A DNA stretch of 62,179 nt from Deltaproteobacteria bacterium. Lineage in GTDB: Bacteria > Desulfobacterota > Desulfobacteria > Desulfobacterales > JAHEIW01. The notes below the pieces were generated by a model. It was not told the origin of the DNA and searched no databases. It saw nothing but the letters and a program-made list of their open reading frames with translations. Position numbers and translations under genes: made by a program. Below are positions 44,806-55,868 of the stretch, one piece after another (positions within the stretch are counted from its first letter, which is position 1; the number at the start of each line of letters is the position of its first letter). Where the stretch lies: assembly GCA_024639185.1 (NCBI GenBank), contig JAHEIW010000007.1, positions 9,516-71,694 of the forward strand, written 5' to 3'.

Positions 44806-47800
44806 ATGAAATTAAAAAAACTTGAAATTACGGGATTCAAATCCTTTTATGATAAGGCCGGAATTGCTTTCCCACAGGGCGTCTCCGCGGTGGTCGGCCC
44901 CAATGGTTGTGGCAAAAGCAACATCATCGACGCATTGAGATGGGTCATGGGGGAGCAAAGCGTCAAGCAGCTGCGGGGCAAAAAGATGGAAGATGTCATA
45001 TTTTCCGGGGCCAACGATAAGCCTCCGTTAAACATGGCGGAAGTCTCCTTGACGCTGGCCAACGATAATGGCGATAGCCCCGAAGAACTGAAAGACTTTA
45101 CCGAAATCAATCTCACCCGCCGCCTCTATCGCTCAGGGGAAAGTGCATATTTTTTAAACAAGCAACCGTGCCGACTAAAAGACATTCACAATGTCTTCTG
45201 GGGCAGCGGACTGGGTTCTAAATCATATGCGATTATTCAACAGGGCCGAATCGGCGCCATTACCGATGCGAGCCCGGAAGAGCTTCGCTTTTTTATCGAG
45301 GAAGCCGCCGGCGTCACCCGTTATAAAAACCGCAAAACAGAAGCCCTGCGCAAAATCGAGGTTACCAAAAATAATTTATTGCGGGTGACGGATATTATCC
45401 TTGAAATTAAACGTCAGATGGCCAGCCTCAAACGGCAGGCCCGCAAAGCCGAAATTTACAATAATTACCGCATCCAGATTAAGGCCTTTGAGACATTTCT
45501 TGGCCTGCATTACCACGACGATTACACCCGCCAGATCCAGGAATCCGATACCCTTCTGCGTCAACTGCAGGATCTGGATATCAGCCATACCACCGAGATA
45601 AAAAAGCTGGATGCTTCTGTTGAAGAAATCAAGCTCAAACGCTGGCAAAAAAATCAGGAAATATCCGAGCAAAAATCAAATCAATACGAAACCCAGCGCC
45701 GTATCGACCGCGCTGAAAATGACCTGGTCCATTTGCGCACTGAAGTTAAAAGACTAGCTGATGAATCTTCGGAGCTAACAGCCATACGTACCGATCTGGA
45801 AGAAAAAAATAAGGAAATGCTTTCTGAAATTGAACAGGCAAAAAGAGAAATGGCTGAAGTCAATGAAGAAATTACTGCCAAAAAAGCCAGCATCAACGCG
45901 GAAAAAAAAGCCAGCGAAGGCATCACCGAAAAATTAGCAGCGCTCAATCAAGATCAGGAAGCCGACAAATCGCGCCTAATGGATTTGATCGCGCGGGAGG
46001 CCCAATTCAAAAACATCTACCAGACCACGATCAATAATAAGGAAAGTTTACAAAAACGCCTGCAAGGGGTTGAAGAAGAAGAAAATCAGGCCCGTAAGCA
46101 GATCCAGGGCGCCCGCAAGCAGGAAGAAACAGCCCGCAAGCAGCTGACGTCGATAAAAGACGGCATCCAGGGTCTGGAAGAGCAGATCGCCTCAGCCGGC
46201 AGCCAGTTGACGCAAAAAAACAGCGCCCTTGGCAAGCAGGTCAAATTGACCCAGACGCTCGAGCTGGAACGCAACACCGTTAAATCCAATTTAAACACCC
46301 TCAAGAAAATGGCCGACGATTTTGAATGGTATCGCGACGGTGTCAAGGCGATCATGAAACCCAGCAGCACCGATGCGTCTGCCGTCAGTTCGAACGTATC
46401 ACAAAAAATTGTGGGGCTCATGGCAGATATTATCGAGGCCAAACCGACTTTTGAAGCCGCTGTGGAAGCGGTTCTGGGAGATGCACTCCAGTACATTATC
46501 GTTCAAGATCAGGATGCCGGCCTCGAAGCCATTGAGTATTTGCAGACCCGCCAGGCCGGGCGCAGCGGATTCATCCCGCTTTCCGCTATGAAACCGGCCG
46601 ATAATCTTCAGACGGATGCGCCCGTTTCCGGTTCGCTGCTGTTAGACCAGATTACCGTAAAGCCCGGTTATGAAGCCATTATCAGAACCCTGCTGGGCCA
46701 TGTGGTTTTTACAGATAATATGACTGAAGCCATCCAGCTGTATAATCGCAACGGCACATCTAGGACCATTGTTACTAAAAATGGGGATGTCATATTGCCA
46801 CAGGGTTTCTTGGTTGGTGGCAGCAAAGATAAACTAAACGGCATTCTGGCTAAAAAACAGGAACTCAAAGCGCTAAATCGACAGGCCATTAAACTCGACC
46901 GGAAAATGGATGAGGCTCGCTCGGATCAGAGCCGATTGGAATCAGAGGCACGTCAGCTTGAGATTCAGCTGCAAAAACGAACCGAACAAAAAAATAACGC
47001 TGTCAAAAAAGAAATTGAGGCCGAGAAGGAAGTCGTGCGGACGTCTGAAGAGCTCAAAAATGCCGGGCGTCATCTTGAAATCGTGATGCTCGAAAAAGAA
47101 AAGCTGCAGGGTGAAGCCAGCGATGTTGATGCTGAAATGACCAAATACAATACCGCTCTGGCAGACCTGTCCGCTGAAGTCCAAACGGCTCAGAATAAAG
47201 TTTCCCATCTTTCGGCTACGATCAGTAGCGTATCGGCTGAATTGGAACAATACCAGCAGGGAGTAGTGGATCTACAACTGCAACTGACGGCATTGGATGC
47301 AAAATTAGTAAATGCCAACAACAGCTCGCGGCGATTAAACGAATTTCATAATGATAGTCTGAACAGACTCGAACAACTTGGGCAGGAAATTCGCACCAAA
47401 CAACAAAAGAAAGAAAGCGCCAAGCAACAAATAACCGAGTTCGAAAAAAAACTCTCCGAGATGTATCAAAAGATGGAAACTCTTGATCAGTCACTAAAAG
47501 CCAATGAGGCGCATTATGAGTCCATAGACGGACAACTTCAAGACAGTGACAGCAAGATATCAAAAATAAAAAGCGAACGTGAACAGATCCTGGAAAAAGT
47601 CAGGCTGTTGGAACTGGAGCAATCCGAGCGCAAAATCAAAAAAGATAATGTTGCCAGCCGGCTGGAAGAAAAATACCGCACCTCGTTTGAGGCCATCAGA
47701 GACGGGTTCAGGCACGATTCAGAAGCTCTCGAGATGACTGAGGACAAAACCATCGAACAGATAGAGGCGGAGCTGGAAACCGTTCAGAATAAAATAGATC

Positions 47801-48414
47801 GAATTGTCGATGTCAATTTGGGCGCCATCAGAGAATACGAGCAACTGAAGGATCGCTTTGATTTTCTTAAAGAACAGCGCGATGATCTGGAGCGTGCCAT
47901 TGAAGATCTGCACAAAGTGATCAAGAAAATTAATGTTATCACCCAAAAGCGCTTTCTGGGGACGTTTGATCTCATCAATGAAAAGTTAAAAGAAGTCTTT
48001 CCAAAACTTTTTGGCGGCGGTCTGGCCAAGCTTACGTTAAAAGAACCCAACCTGCCTCTGGAGACCGGTGTAGAGTTTATGATCCATCCACCGGGCAAAA
48101 AGCTAACCCGCTTGAGCCTTCTATCGGGTGGTGAAAAAGCTATGGCCGCAATCGCTTTTATATTTTCAATCTTTCTGATTAAACCGGCTGCTTTTTGTCT
48201 GCTGGATGAAATCGATGCCCCGCTGGATGACGCCAATGTCTGGCGGTTCAATGATTTACTTAAGATTATTGGAGAAAATTCACAAATTGTTATGATTACG
48301 CATAACAAACGCAGCATGGAATTTGCCGATACGTTGTTCGGAATTACCATGGAAGAAAAAGGGATCTCAAAGATTGTCTCCGTTAATTTTGAAGCCGCGC
48401 ACTCCTCCAACTAA
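44806..48414 (+). CDS. smc: chromosome segregation ATPase SMC
   Basis: A 1202-residue SMC protein of normal length. The N-terminal head has Walker A GPNGCGKSNIIDALRWVMGE (about residues 32-50); long coiled coils flank a hinge at about residues 515-670 (MADIIEAKPTFEAAVEAVLG, FIPLSAMKPADN, VVFTDNMTEAI); the C-terminal head has the signature LSLLSGGEKAMAAIAFIFSI, Walker B FCLLDEIDAPLDDANVWRF and the H-loop MITHNKRSMEFAD. It compacts and segregates chromosomes, normally with ScpA and ScpB, which are not in this window. AGGAG lies before ATG 44806. ftsY follows, an order seen in many bacteria. Confidence 0.96.
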   Translation: MKLKKLEITGFKSFYDKAGIAFPQGVSAVVGPNGCGKSNIIDALRWVMGEQSVKQLRGKKMEDVIFSGANDKPPLNMAEVSLTLANDNGDSPEELKDFTEINLTRRLYRSGESAYFLNKQPCRLKDIHNVFWGSGLGSKSYAIIQQGRIGAITDASPEELRFFIEEAAGVTRYKNRKTEALRKIEVTKNNLLRVTDIILEIKRQMASLKRQARKAEIYNNYRIQIKAFETFLGLHYHDDYTRQIQESDTLLRQLQDLDISHTTEIKKLDASVEEIKLKRWQKNQEISEQKSNQYETQRRIDRAENDLVHLRTEVKRLADESSELTAIRTDLEEKNKEMLSEIEQAKREMAEVNEEITAKKASINAEKKASEGITEKLAALNQDQEADKSRLMDLIAREAQFKNIYQTTINNKESLQKRLQGVEEEENQARKQIQGARKQEETARKQLTSIKDGIQGLEEQIASAGSQLTQKNSALGKQVKLTQTLELERNTVKSNLNTLKKMADDFEWYRDGVKAIMKPSSTDASAVSSNVSQKIVGLMADIIEAKPTFEAAVEAVLGDALQYIIVQDQDAGLEAIEYLQTRQAGRSGFIPLSAMKPADNLQTDAPVSGSLLLDQITVKPGYEAIIRTLLGHVVFTDNMTEAIQLYNRNGTSRTIVTKNGDVILPQGFLVGGSKDKLNGILAKKQELKALNRQAIKLDRKMDEARSDQSRLESEARQLEIQLQKRTEQKNNAVKKEIEAEKEVVRTSEELKNAGRHLEIVMLEKEKLQGEASDVDAEMTKYNTALADLSAEVQTAQNKVSHLSATISSVSAELEQYQQGVVDLQLQLTALDAKLVNANNSSRRLNEFHNDSLNRLEQLGQEIRTKQQKKESAKQQITEFEKKLSEMYQKMETLDQSLKANEAHYESIDGQLQDSDSKISKIKSEREQILEKVRLLELEQSERKIKKDNVASRLEEKYRTSFEAIRDGFRHDSEALEMTEDKTIEQIEAELETVQNKIDRIVDVNLGAIREYEQLKDRFDFLKEQRDDLERAIEDLHKVIKKINVITQKRFLGTFDLINEKLKEVFPKLFGGGLAKLTLKEPNLPLETGVEFMIHPPGKKLTRLSLLSGGEKAMAAIAFIFSIFLIKPAAFCLLDEIDAPLDDANVWRFNDLLKIIGENSQIVMITHNKRSMEFADTLFGITMEEKGISKIVSVNFEAAHSSN

Positions 48415-48497
48415 ATGCAGGTGTTTGAAAACCACAATCACACATAAAATTTAGAATAGTAAAATTAACCCATAATAATATCTAAGCAGGTTTAATA

Positions 48498-48568
48498 CGA
48501 CCACGAAGTCCACGAAGGGCGCAAAGCAAAGGTATTATAAGGTTTAGTAATATTCTTCGTGGTGAAAA
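48498..48568. repeat. CACGAAG-type hairpin repeat before ftsY
   Basis: CGACCACGAAGTCCACGAAG and GGCGCAAAGCAAAGG face ATATTCTTCGTGGTG. Same family as 6470-6553 and 7405-7475; it lies in the smc-ftsY gap. Confidence 0.7.
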
Positions 48569-48597
48569 GCATAATTCCAATTGAATCAAGATAAGAT

Positions 48598-49605
48598 ATG
48601 ATTTTTCGTAAATCTAAGAAAATCAAAACGGATACTGAAACGTCTTCATCAGAGATATCTGCAAATGGCACCGGAGACCATGATGAGCAGGTCGTAGCCG
48701 AGCCGTCTGACGGCTATTTTAAGCGACTGCGGGATCGGCTCTCAAAGACCCGCAAAACGTTTTCCGGTGGTTTTGATAAGATATTTTCGCACAAACAAAA
48801 GATCGATGAAGATCTTCTGGAAGAGCTCGAAGAATTATTGATTACATCGGATATCGGCGTCCACACTGCGCTAAAACTTGTGGACAAGATCGCATCTTCA
48901 AAAATCTCCGATGTAGATGAAATCAAACCCTTGCTCAAAGCTGAGATTTTGTCCATTCTTGCACCTCAAACAGCGGAATCGGACGAAACCCTGGCCTCGC
49001 CACGGGTCATCATGGTGGTCGGTGTCAACGGAACCGGTAAAACAACCACTATTGGCAAACTGGCTGCGCGCGCATCTCAATCCGGCCAAAAGGTCCTGAT
49101 TGGCGCAGCGGATACGTTTCGGGCGGCTGCGATCGACCAACTCATGATTTGGGCTGATCGTGCCAAGGCCGATATCGTCAAACATCAGGAGATGGCCGAT
49201 CCTGCCGCGGTTGCCTATGATACGGTTGAAGCGGCAAAAGCCCGCGGCGTCGATTTGGTACTAATTGATACCGCCGGACGATTGCATACCAAAGTAAATT
49301 TAATGGAAGAATTAAAAAAAATAAAACGCGCCATTTCAAAGACCATACCGGATGCCCCTCATGAAGTGTTGCTGATTTTAGATGCCACCACCGGTCAGAA
49401 TGCAGTATCGCAGGCCGAATTATTTAACGAAGCCCTCGGCGTTACGGGCTTAGCCTTGACCAAGCTCGATGGCACCGCCAAAGGCGGCATCGTTATCAGC
49501 ATATGCAATACCTTGAAAATACCCTTAAAATATATCGGTATCGGCGAACAGATTGACGATTTACAACAATTTGATGCCGCCAAATTTGTGGATGCCTTAA
49601 TTTAA
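48598..49605 (+). CDS. ftsY: signal recognition particle receptor FtsY
   Basis: A 335-residue SRP GTPase that docks ribosome-SRP complexes at the membrane. A short charged N-terminal A-domain (~60 residues) precedes the N-domain helices (DKIFSHKQKIDEDLLEELEE) and the G-domain: G1 GVNGTGKTTTIGKLAAR, insertion-box DTFRAAAIDQL, G3 DTAGRLHTKVNLMEEL, G4 TKLDGTAKGG and GIGEQIDDLQQFD at the end. Length is at the lower range, similar to forms with a reduced acidic domain. It is downstream of smc, separated by a repeat. Confidence 0.96.
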   Translation: MIFRKSKKIKTDTETSSSEISANGTGDHDEQVVAEPSDGYFKRLRDRLSKTRKTFSGGFDKIFSHKQKIDEDLLEELEELLITSDIGVHTALKLVDKIASSKISDVDEIKPLLKAEILSILAPQTAESDETLASPRVIMVVGVNGTGKTTTIGKLAARASQSGQKVLIGAADTFRAAAIDQLMIWADRAKADIVKHQEMADPAAVAYDTVEAAKARGVDLVLIDTAGRLHTKVNLMEELKKIKRAISKTIPDAPHEVLLILDATTGQNAVSQAELFNEALGVTGLALTKLDGTAKGGIVISICNTLKIPLKYIGIGEQIDDLQQFDAAKFVDALI

Positions 49606-49810
49606 TTTAAGCTTTTGATCATAATAAGTGAACCGTTTGGGGCAGTCACCCATTCGTTAAATTGGTTTGAATCTGGATCATGCACGTGCAGGCGGTTTGC
49701 TATGGGCCTGATTCAGGCAAAAATTTGAGAGGTATTATTCTGTAAATGCTGCTATGCAGCCGTTCAGCGGAGATTATTTCAAAAAAAGTGTTGTAAAATG
49801 TAGATTTCTG

Positions 49811-49839
49811 TTGACATCGATTTTATCTTTCTATATGGA
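49811..49839 (+). promoter_or_regulatory. candidate sigma-70 promoter of the HU gene
   Basis: A consensus TTGACA lies at 49811-49816. The -10 is less clear: TATATG at 49832 (15-base spacer) or TATGGA at 49834 (17-base spacer). It is 75 bases before the HU start, in the otherwise gene-free 307-base stretch 49606-49912. Confidence 0.5.
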
Positions 49840-49912
49840 AACAGGCAAATAGGCGATCGGTTCGTATGAACCATAACAACAGATCAACAAAACTAGAAGG
49901 GGGTAAGGTACT

Positions 49913-50185
49913 ATGACAAAGGCAGAACTTGTAGAAAAAGCGGCTAAAGATGCAAAAATTTCAAAGGTTGCAGCTGCAGCTGCGCTCAACTCGTTTATGG
50001 AAGGTGTGACCAAAGCATTGAAGAAAAAGAACGGCAAGGTTACGCTAGTCGGCTTCGGTACTTTTCAGAAAGTTCGCCGTAAAGCCCGTAAGGGACGCAA
50101 TCCGCAAACCGGCGCACCGATCAAAATTAAAGCCACTAACGTGGTTAAATTCAAACCCGGAAAAAAACTCAGAGACGCCGTTTAA
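49913..50185 (+). CDS. hup: HU-family nucleoid DNA-binding protein
   Basis: A 90-residue histone-like protein of standard HU length that bends DNA and packs the nucleoid as a dimer. It starts MTKAELVEKAAKDAKISKVA, has the beta-arm region VTLVGFGTFQKVRRKARKGR with the family motif GFGTF...R.AR.GRNPQTG, and the usual tail FKPGKKLRDAV. AGAAGGGGGTAAGGTACT precedes ATG 49913. It is monocistronic with a strong stem-loop 20 bases after the stop. HU versus IHF-alpha/beta cannot be fully settled but the single 90-aa form fits HU. Confidence 0.95.
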   Translation: MTKAELVEKAAKDAKISKVAAAAALNSFMEGVTKALKKKNGKVTLVGFGTFQKVRRKARKGRNPQTGAPIKIKATNVVKFKPGKKLRDAV

Positions 50186-50204
50186 GCATTTTATATCTAA
50201 AAGC

Positions 50205-50248
50205 AACGGGCGATTTATGGTTAGCATAAATCGCCCGTTCTGTTTCCA
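50205..50248 (+). terminator. terminator stem-loop after the HU gene
   Basis: AACGGGCGATTTATG and CATAAATCGCCCGTT form a perfect 15-bp stem with loop GTTAG. The T-run is weak (CTGTTTCC). A diverged copy of the right arm and following bases recurs at 50374-50400. Confidence 0.8.
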
Positions 50249-50399
50249 GAAGCTGTCTTAAAAATGAATCTATCGTCCAATGGCTGTGTTACCCAAGATA
50301 AATGGATTACACACCTATTTTTATAAACACCAAGGTGTGCATCAAACCGATTCGAAATACTCGAATTATGTTTGGCATAGATCGCCCCTTCTGTTCCTT

Positions 50400-50435
50400 C
50401 AGCCCGCTGAGATGAAAATCCCAGCGGGCTTTTCC
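50400..50435 (+). terminator. second terminator-like stem-loop
   Basis: CAGCCCGCTG...CAGCGGGCT followed by TTTTCC, with an internal GAGATGAAAATCC loop. It lies in the 447-base gene-free stretch 50186-50632 between HU and acyP. Confidence 0.65.
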
Positions 50436-50488
50436 GCATCAACCTCAAATGCCACCACCCACTTGTTCTATTTGCCTAATTAAGGGAC

Positions 50489-50636
50489 TTAAAGCTATCT
50501 TAAAAATAGTAGATTACGTCCAAGGGCAAGGCGAAAACCGATTCAAAAGTGGAGTATACACGACAGTATTCGAGCATTTTGAATCGGTTTTTAACGCAGT
50601 ACTTGGGCGTAAGATGCATTTTTAAGATAACTTTAA
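50489..50636. mobile_element. 148-bp palindromic MITE-like element overlapping the acyP stop codon
   Basis: The left end TTAAAGCTATCTTAAAAAT..TTACGTCCAAG is matched, inverted, by CTTGGGCGTAA..ATTTTTAAGATAACTTTAA at the right end. Nested inside, AAAACCGATTCAAAA (50534-50548) pairs perfectly with TTTTGAATCGGTTTT (50577-50591). The whole unit would fold into one long hairpin. Its right terminal TTAA supplies the TAA stop of acyP on the minus strand. A partial relative of the left end is at 50251-50285. Confidence 0.7.
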
Positions 50637-50914
50637 TAGGTGATGTCGAAACGCTTATACTCTCCGGAAAAATCCTGCCACTTCAGATCCACATTTTCAA
50701 CCACCGCCAGATTAGGACCTTCCTGGCACCATTGCAGAACGGCATCCACATCCGGCTGCTTGCCTTCGAACACCGCTTCGACCGTGCCGTCAGGCCGATT
50801 TCGGACCCAGCCCAGAACGCCAAACCGCTGTGCAGCGCGCTGCGTTTCCACGCGGAAAAAAACGCCCTGAACCCGACCGGATATAATGACATGGGCGCAC
50901 ACCTGTTTTTCCAT
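50633..50914 (-). CDS. acyP: acylphosphatase
   Basis: A 93-residue acylphosphatase of normal length that hydrolyses carboxyl-phosphate bonds. The phosphate-binding loop with catalytic Arg is ISGRVQGVFFRVETQ (about residues 12-26), and the catalytic Asn is in GWVRNRPDGTVEAVFEG. ATG 50914 follows GGGAGGTTTGT; the frame is open 14 codons further upstream but into the GCGCATAG repeat. The stop codon lies in the terminal repeat of a palindromic element. ligA ends 82 bases upstream on the same strand. Confidence 0.93.
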   Translation of the reverse strand: MEKQVCAHVIISGRVQGVFFRVETQRAAQRFGVLGWVRNRPDGTVEAVFEGKQPDVDAVLQWCQEGPNLAVVENVDLKWQDFSGEYKRFDITY

Positions 50915-50925
50915 ACAAACCTCCC

Positions 50926-50970
50926 AGCGCTTTGCGCAGCATAGCGCATGGCGCATAGTGCAAAGCGCTA
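50926..50970. repeat. GCGCATAG-type hairpin between ligA and acyP
   Basis: AGCGCTTTGC and GCAAAGCGCT form a perfect 10-bp outer stem around GCAGCATAGCGCATGGCGCA. It is a short relative of the repeat at 13493-13592 and sits directly upstream of the acyP ribosome binding site. Confidence 0.75.
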
Positions 50971-50995
50971 ATAAGCGTTTCTATTTCTACCACCT

Positions 50996-53751
<2,756 letters not shown>

Positions 53752-53799
53752 CCGTAATAAACGGTTTGCTAGATCTTTTCAGCGTGAAAGGTTTTTCTG

Positions 53800-53892
53800 C
53801 CAGTTATTTGTTAATGGTTACTGGTTATTTATTTTTGCAGCTATGAACGAACTGTCAAACGAATAACCAATAACAAATTACCAATAACAAAA
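53800..53892. repeat. ATAACCAATAAC-type inverted repeat
   Basis: CAGTTATTTGTTAATGGTTA and CTGGTTATTTA on the left face AATAACCAATAAC, AAATTACCAATAACAAA on the right. Similar words occur at 26482-26513. It is intergenic, upstream of the nucleoside phosphorylase gene. Confidence 0.65.
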
Positions 53893-53959
53893 GTTGGCCT
53901 TTTGGAGCGTATGTTTAATATTTCTGATGCGTGGAGCTGCCCCACAGTGACGCATGACT

Positions 53960-54214
53960 TCAGTGAGGCGAGGCCAACTTTGTGAGCTCCTCTTTAACCT
54001 CATCGATGATATCGTACAACCACATCAGATCCTCGATGGTCAGCCGTCCGGCTTTCGCCGGAGCTCTTTCGCTCCCGTCCTTTTTTAATAAAATCCGCGG
54101 CCCGATTTGAACCTTTGCTTCGCTTTCACCATATTGATTGATTGAAACCATCAAACCGGTTTCATCACATTTCCACTTTTTTAGTACCACGTCCTTTTCC
54201 GGATCGTACGGCAT
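53960..54214 (-). CDS. small protein of unknown function
   Basis: An 84-residue charged soluble protein starting MPYDPEKDVVLKKWKCDETG. ATG 54214 has GGAGGTTGCT; four codons further upstream there is no such site. It contains one Cys in WKCDETG, a beta-rich middle (VSINQYGESEAKVQIGPR) and a helical end (TIEDLMWLYDIIDEVKEEL). I do not recognise a named family. It is monocistronic, flanked by repeat-rich stretches. Strong start signals make the gene credible. Confidence 0.68.
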   Translation of the reverse strand: MPYDPEKDVVLKKWKCDETGLMVSINQYGESEAKVQIGPRILLKKDGSERAPAKAGRLTIEDLMWLYDIIDEVKEELTKLASPH

Positions 54215-54287
54215 AGCAACCTCCACTCAACAAAAACAATTTTAATGTTAACCTCAAAATAATGATGTTCGATGGGTTATAATTTTT

Positions 54288-54404
54288 AACACGAAAACAC
54301 GAAAGCATCAAAGCACGAAATTTATTTTGTCTGCTTTCGTGATTTTACCTGCCCAGTTAACCCTTTATGTAGTGTTTAAGCGGGGTTCTTTCGTGCTTTC
54401 GTGG
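54288..54404. repeat. CACGAAA-type hairpin repeat, long form (second copy)
   Basis: Left arm ACACGAAAACACGAAAGC and AAAGCACGAAA; right arm CTTTCGTGCTTTCGTG. The internal order ACCTGCCCAGTTAACCC, TTTATG, GTTTAAGCGGGGTTC matches 11830-11933. It lies in the 456-base gene-free stretch 54215-54670. Confidence 0.8.
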
Positions 54405-54552
54405 TTAATTTTATCTTTTAGGATTCGGACTTGTCCGATTTTGGTGTTAATAAATCTAATGGGTCCAAAATCGCTTGTCAATCAGTCTTTTGCATTTAAA
54501 AATGACTTGACAACTTCAGGCAACCCATATATCCGAACCGCACAGCTCTGTT

Positions 54553-54660
54553 CCAGGGAACAGAGGTCGGAGGTCAGAAGTCATGAAAAAATGATGATAG
54601 CGATAATCATCTGCCCTCTGTCATCTGTCCTCTGAAAACTGACACCCGAAACCTGACACC
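54553..54660. repeat. CAGAGG/CCTCTG hairpin repeat directly upstream of the GcvT-like gene
   Basis: GGGAACAGAGGTCGGAGGTC with AGAAGTCATG on the left; CTGCCCTCTGTCATCTGTCC, TCTGAAAACTGACACC and CCTGACACC on the right. The right arm ends ten bases before ATG 54671. A sister copy is at 57526-57636. Confidence 0.75.
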
Positions 54661-54670
54661 TTCTGCCAAG

Positions 54671-55864
54671 ATGCCAATTCCAACGCCATTTCATGACAGG
54701 ACTGCTGCCCTGTGCACAAGCTACAAATGGGCCGACTGGGCCGGCTATTTCGCCGTGTCTTCGTATAACCTGCCCAACGATGGTGAATACTACAGCCTGC
54801 GTCATTCTGCCGGCATAATTGATATCAGCCCGCTGTTTAAATATGAAGTTAGTGGAGCGGATGCGGTGGCGTTTTTATCCCGCATCATGACCAAAAATAT
54901 CGAAGACATCCCCATCGGCCGCGCATCCTATTGCTGCTGGTGTGATGATTTCGGCAAGATTATCGATGACGGAACCGTATATCGTCTAGATGCAAACCGC
55001 CTGCGTGTGCACACGGCTGAACCGATGCTGGCCTGGTTTGGGCAGTTCAGACGTGGTTTTGATGTGACCCTCAAAGATCTAAGCGCACAAATCGCAGCAG
55101 TTGCTGTTCAGGGACCCACCGCCCGGGATATCCTCCAGCAGGTTAGCGATGCCGATTTGGAAGCATTAGCATATTATAGCGTGGCGACCGCTCAACTCGA
55201 CAAGCTGCCGGTGCTGATATCCCGCACCGGATATACCGGTGATTTAGGATACGAGCTGTGGGTGGATAATACGAATGCCCTGCCCCTCTGGGATACGCTC
55301 ATGTCCGCTGGCAAACCCTATTTGCTGAAACCTTTTGGCCTGGATGTTCTGGATATTGCCCGAATCGAGGCCGGCTTGATTTTAAATGGGGTTGAATTTC
55401 ACAATGCAGCCCATTGCCTGATCGAATCACAAAAAGCGACACCTTATGAGCTGGGCCTTGGCTGGACAGTCGATCTCGATCGAGAACCCTTTTGCGGTCA
55501 GCGGGCGCTGAAAGCCGTGCAGGCTGCCGGACCACGGCTTGTCCTCGTCGGGCTCGAGTTGGACTGGGATGAACAGGAAGCACTATTTGCCAAACAGGGT
55601 CTGCCCGTACAGGTACATCCGGGGGCCTGGAGAAGCGGCGTTCCGGTTTATGATAACAGCGGCAACCGCCAAATTGGCAAAGCCACCAGCGGTACCTGGT
55701 CACCCCTGATCAAAAAAAATCTGGCGCTGGCATCGGTAGAAAAGCAGTACGCCAAGACCGGCACGAGGCTCAAAATCGAATATACCGTTGAATACCAGCG
55801 CGAAACCGTAACCGCGGTGGTCGTAAAAATGCCGTTTTATAACCCCGAACACAAAAGGCGCTAA
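54671..55864 (+). CDS. GcvT-like folate-binding aminomethyltransferase
   Basis: A 397-residue GcvT-family protein. Family segments: EYYSLRHSAGIIDISPLFKY, AVAFLSRIMTKNIEDIPIGR, DDGTVYRLDANRLRV, AVQGPTARDILQ, ISRTGYTGDLGYELWVDN and PFGLDVLDIARIEAGLIL near the folate site. GcvT transfers a methylene group from an aminomethyl donor to tetrahydrofolate; relatives act in dimethylglycine, sarcosine or DMSP demethylation. No gcvH or gcvP is near, which argues against the glycine cleavage system. Four bases after its stop comes an amine-oxidase-like flavoprotein, so a demethylation pathway is inferred. The ATG at 54671 lacks a ribosome binding site; a repeat fills its leader. Confidence 0.83.
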   Translation: MPIPTPFHDRTAALCTSYKWADWAGYFAVSSYNLPNDGEYYSLRHSAGIIDISPLFKYEVSGADAVAFLSRIMTKNIEDIPIGRASYCCWCDDFGKIIDDGTVYRLDANRLRVHTAEPMLAWFGQFRRGFDVTLKDLSAQIAAVAVQGPTARDILQQVSDADLEALAYYSVATAQLDKLPVLISRTGYTGDLGYELWVDNTNALPLWDTLMSAGKPYLLKPFGLDVLDIARIEAGLILNGVEFHNAAHCLIESQKATPYELGLGWTVDLDREPFCGQRALKAVQAAGPRLVLVGLELDWDEQEALFAKQGLPVQVHPGAWRSGVPVYDNSGNRQIGKATSGTWSPLIKKNLALASVEKQYAKTGTRLKIEYTVEYQRETVTAVVVKMPFYNPEHKRR

Positions 55865-55868
55865 TGGT

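Noticed and set aside
54671-55864. Glycine cleavage T protein of a gcv operon
   Set aside because: No gcvH, gcvP or lpd is adjacent, and the downstream genes are unrelated flavoproteins; called GcvT-like instead.
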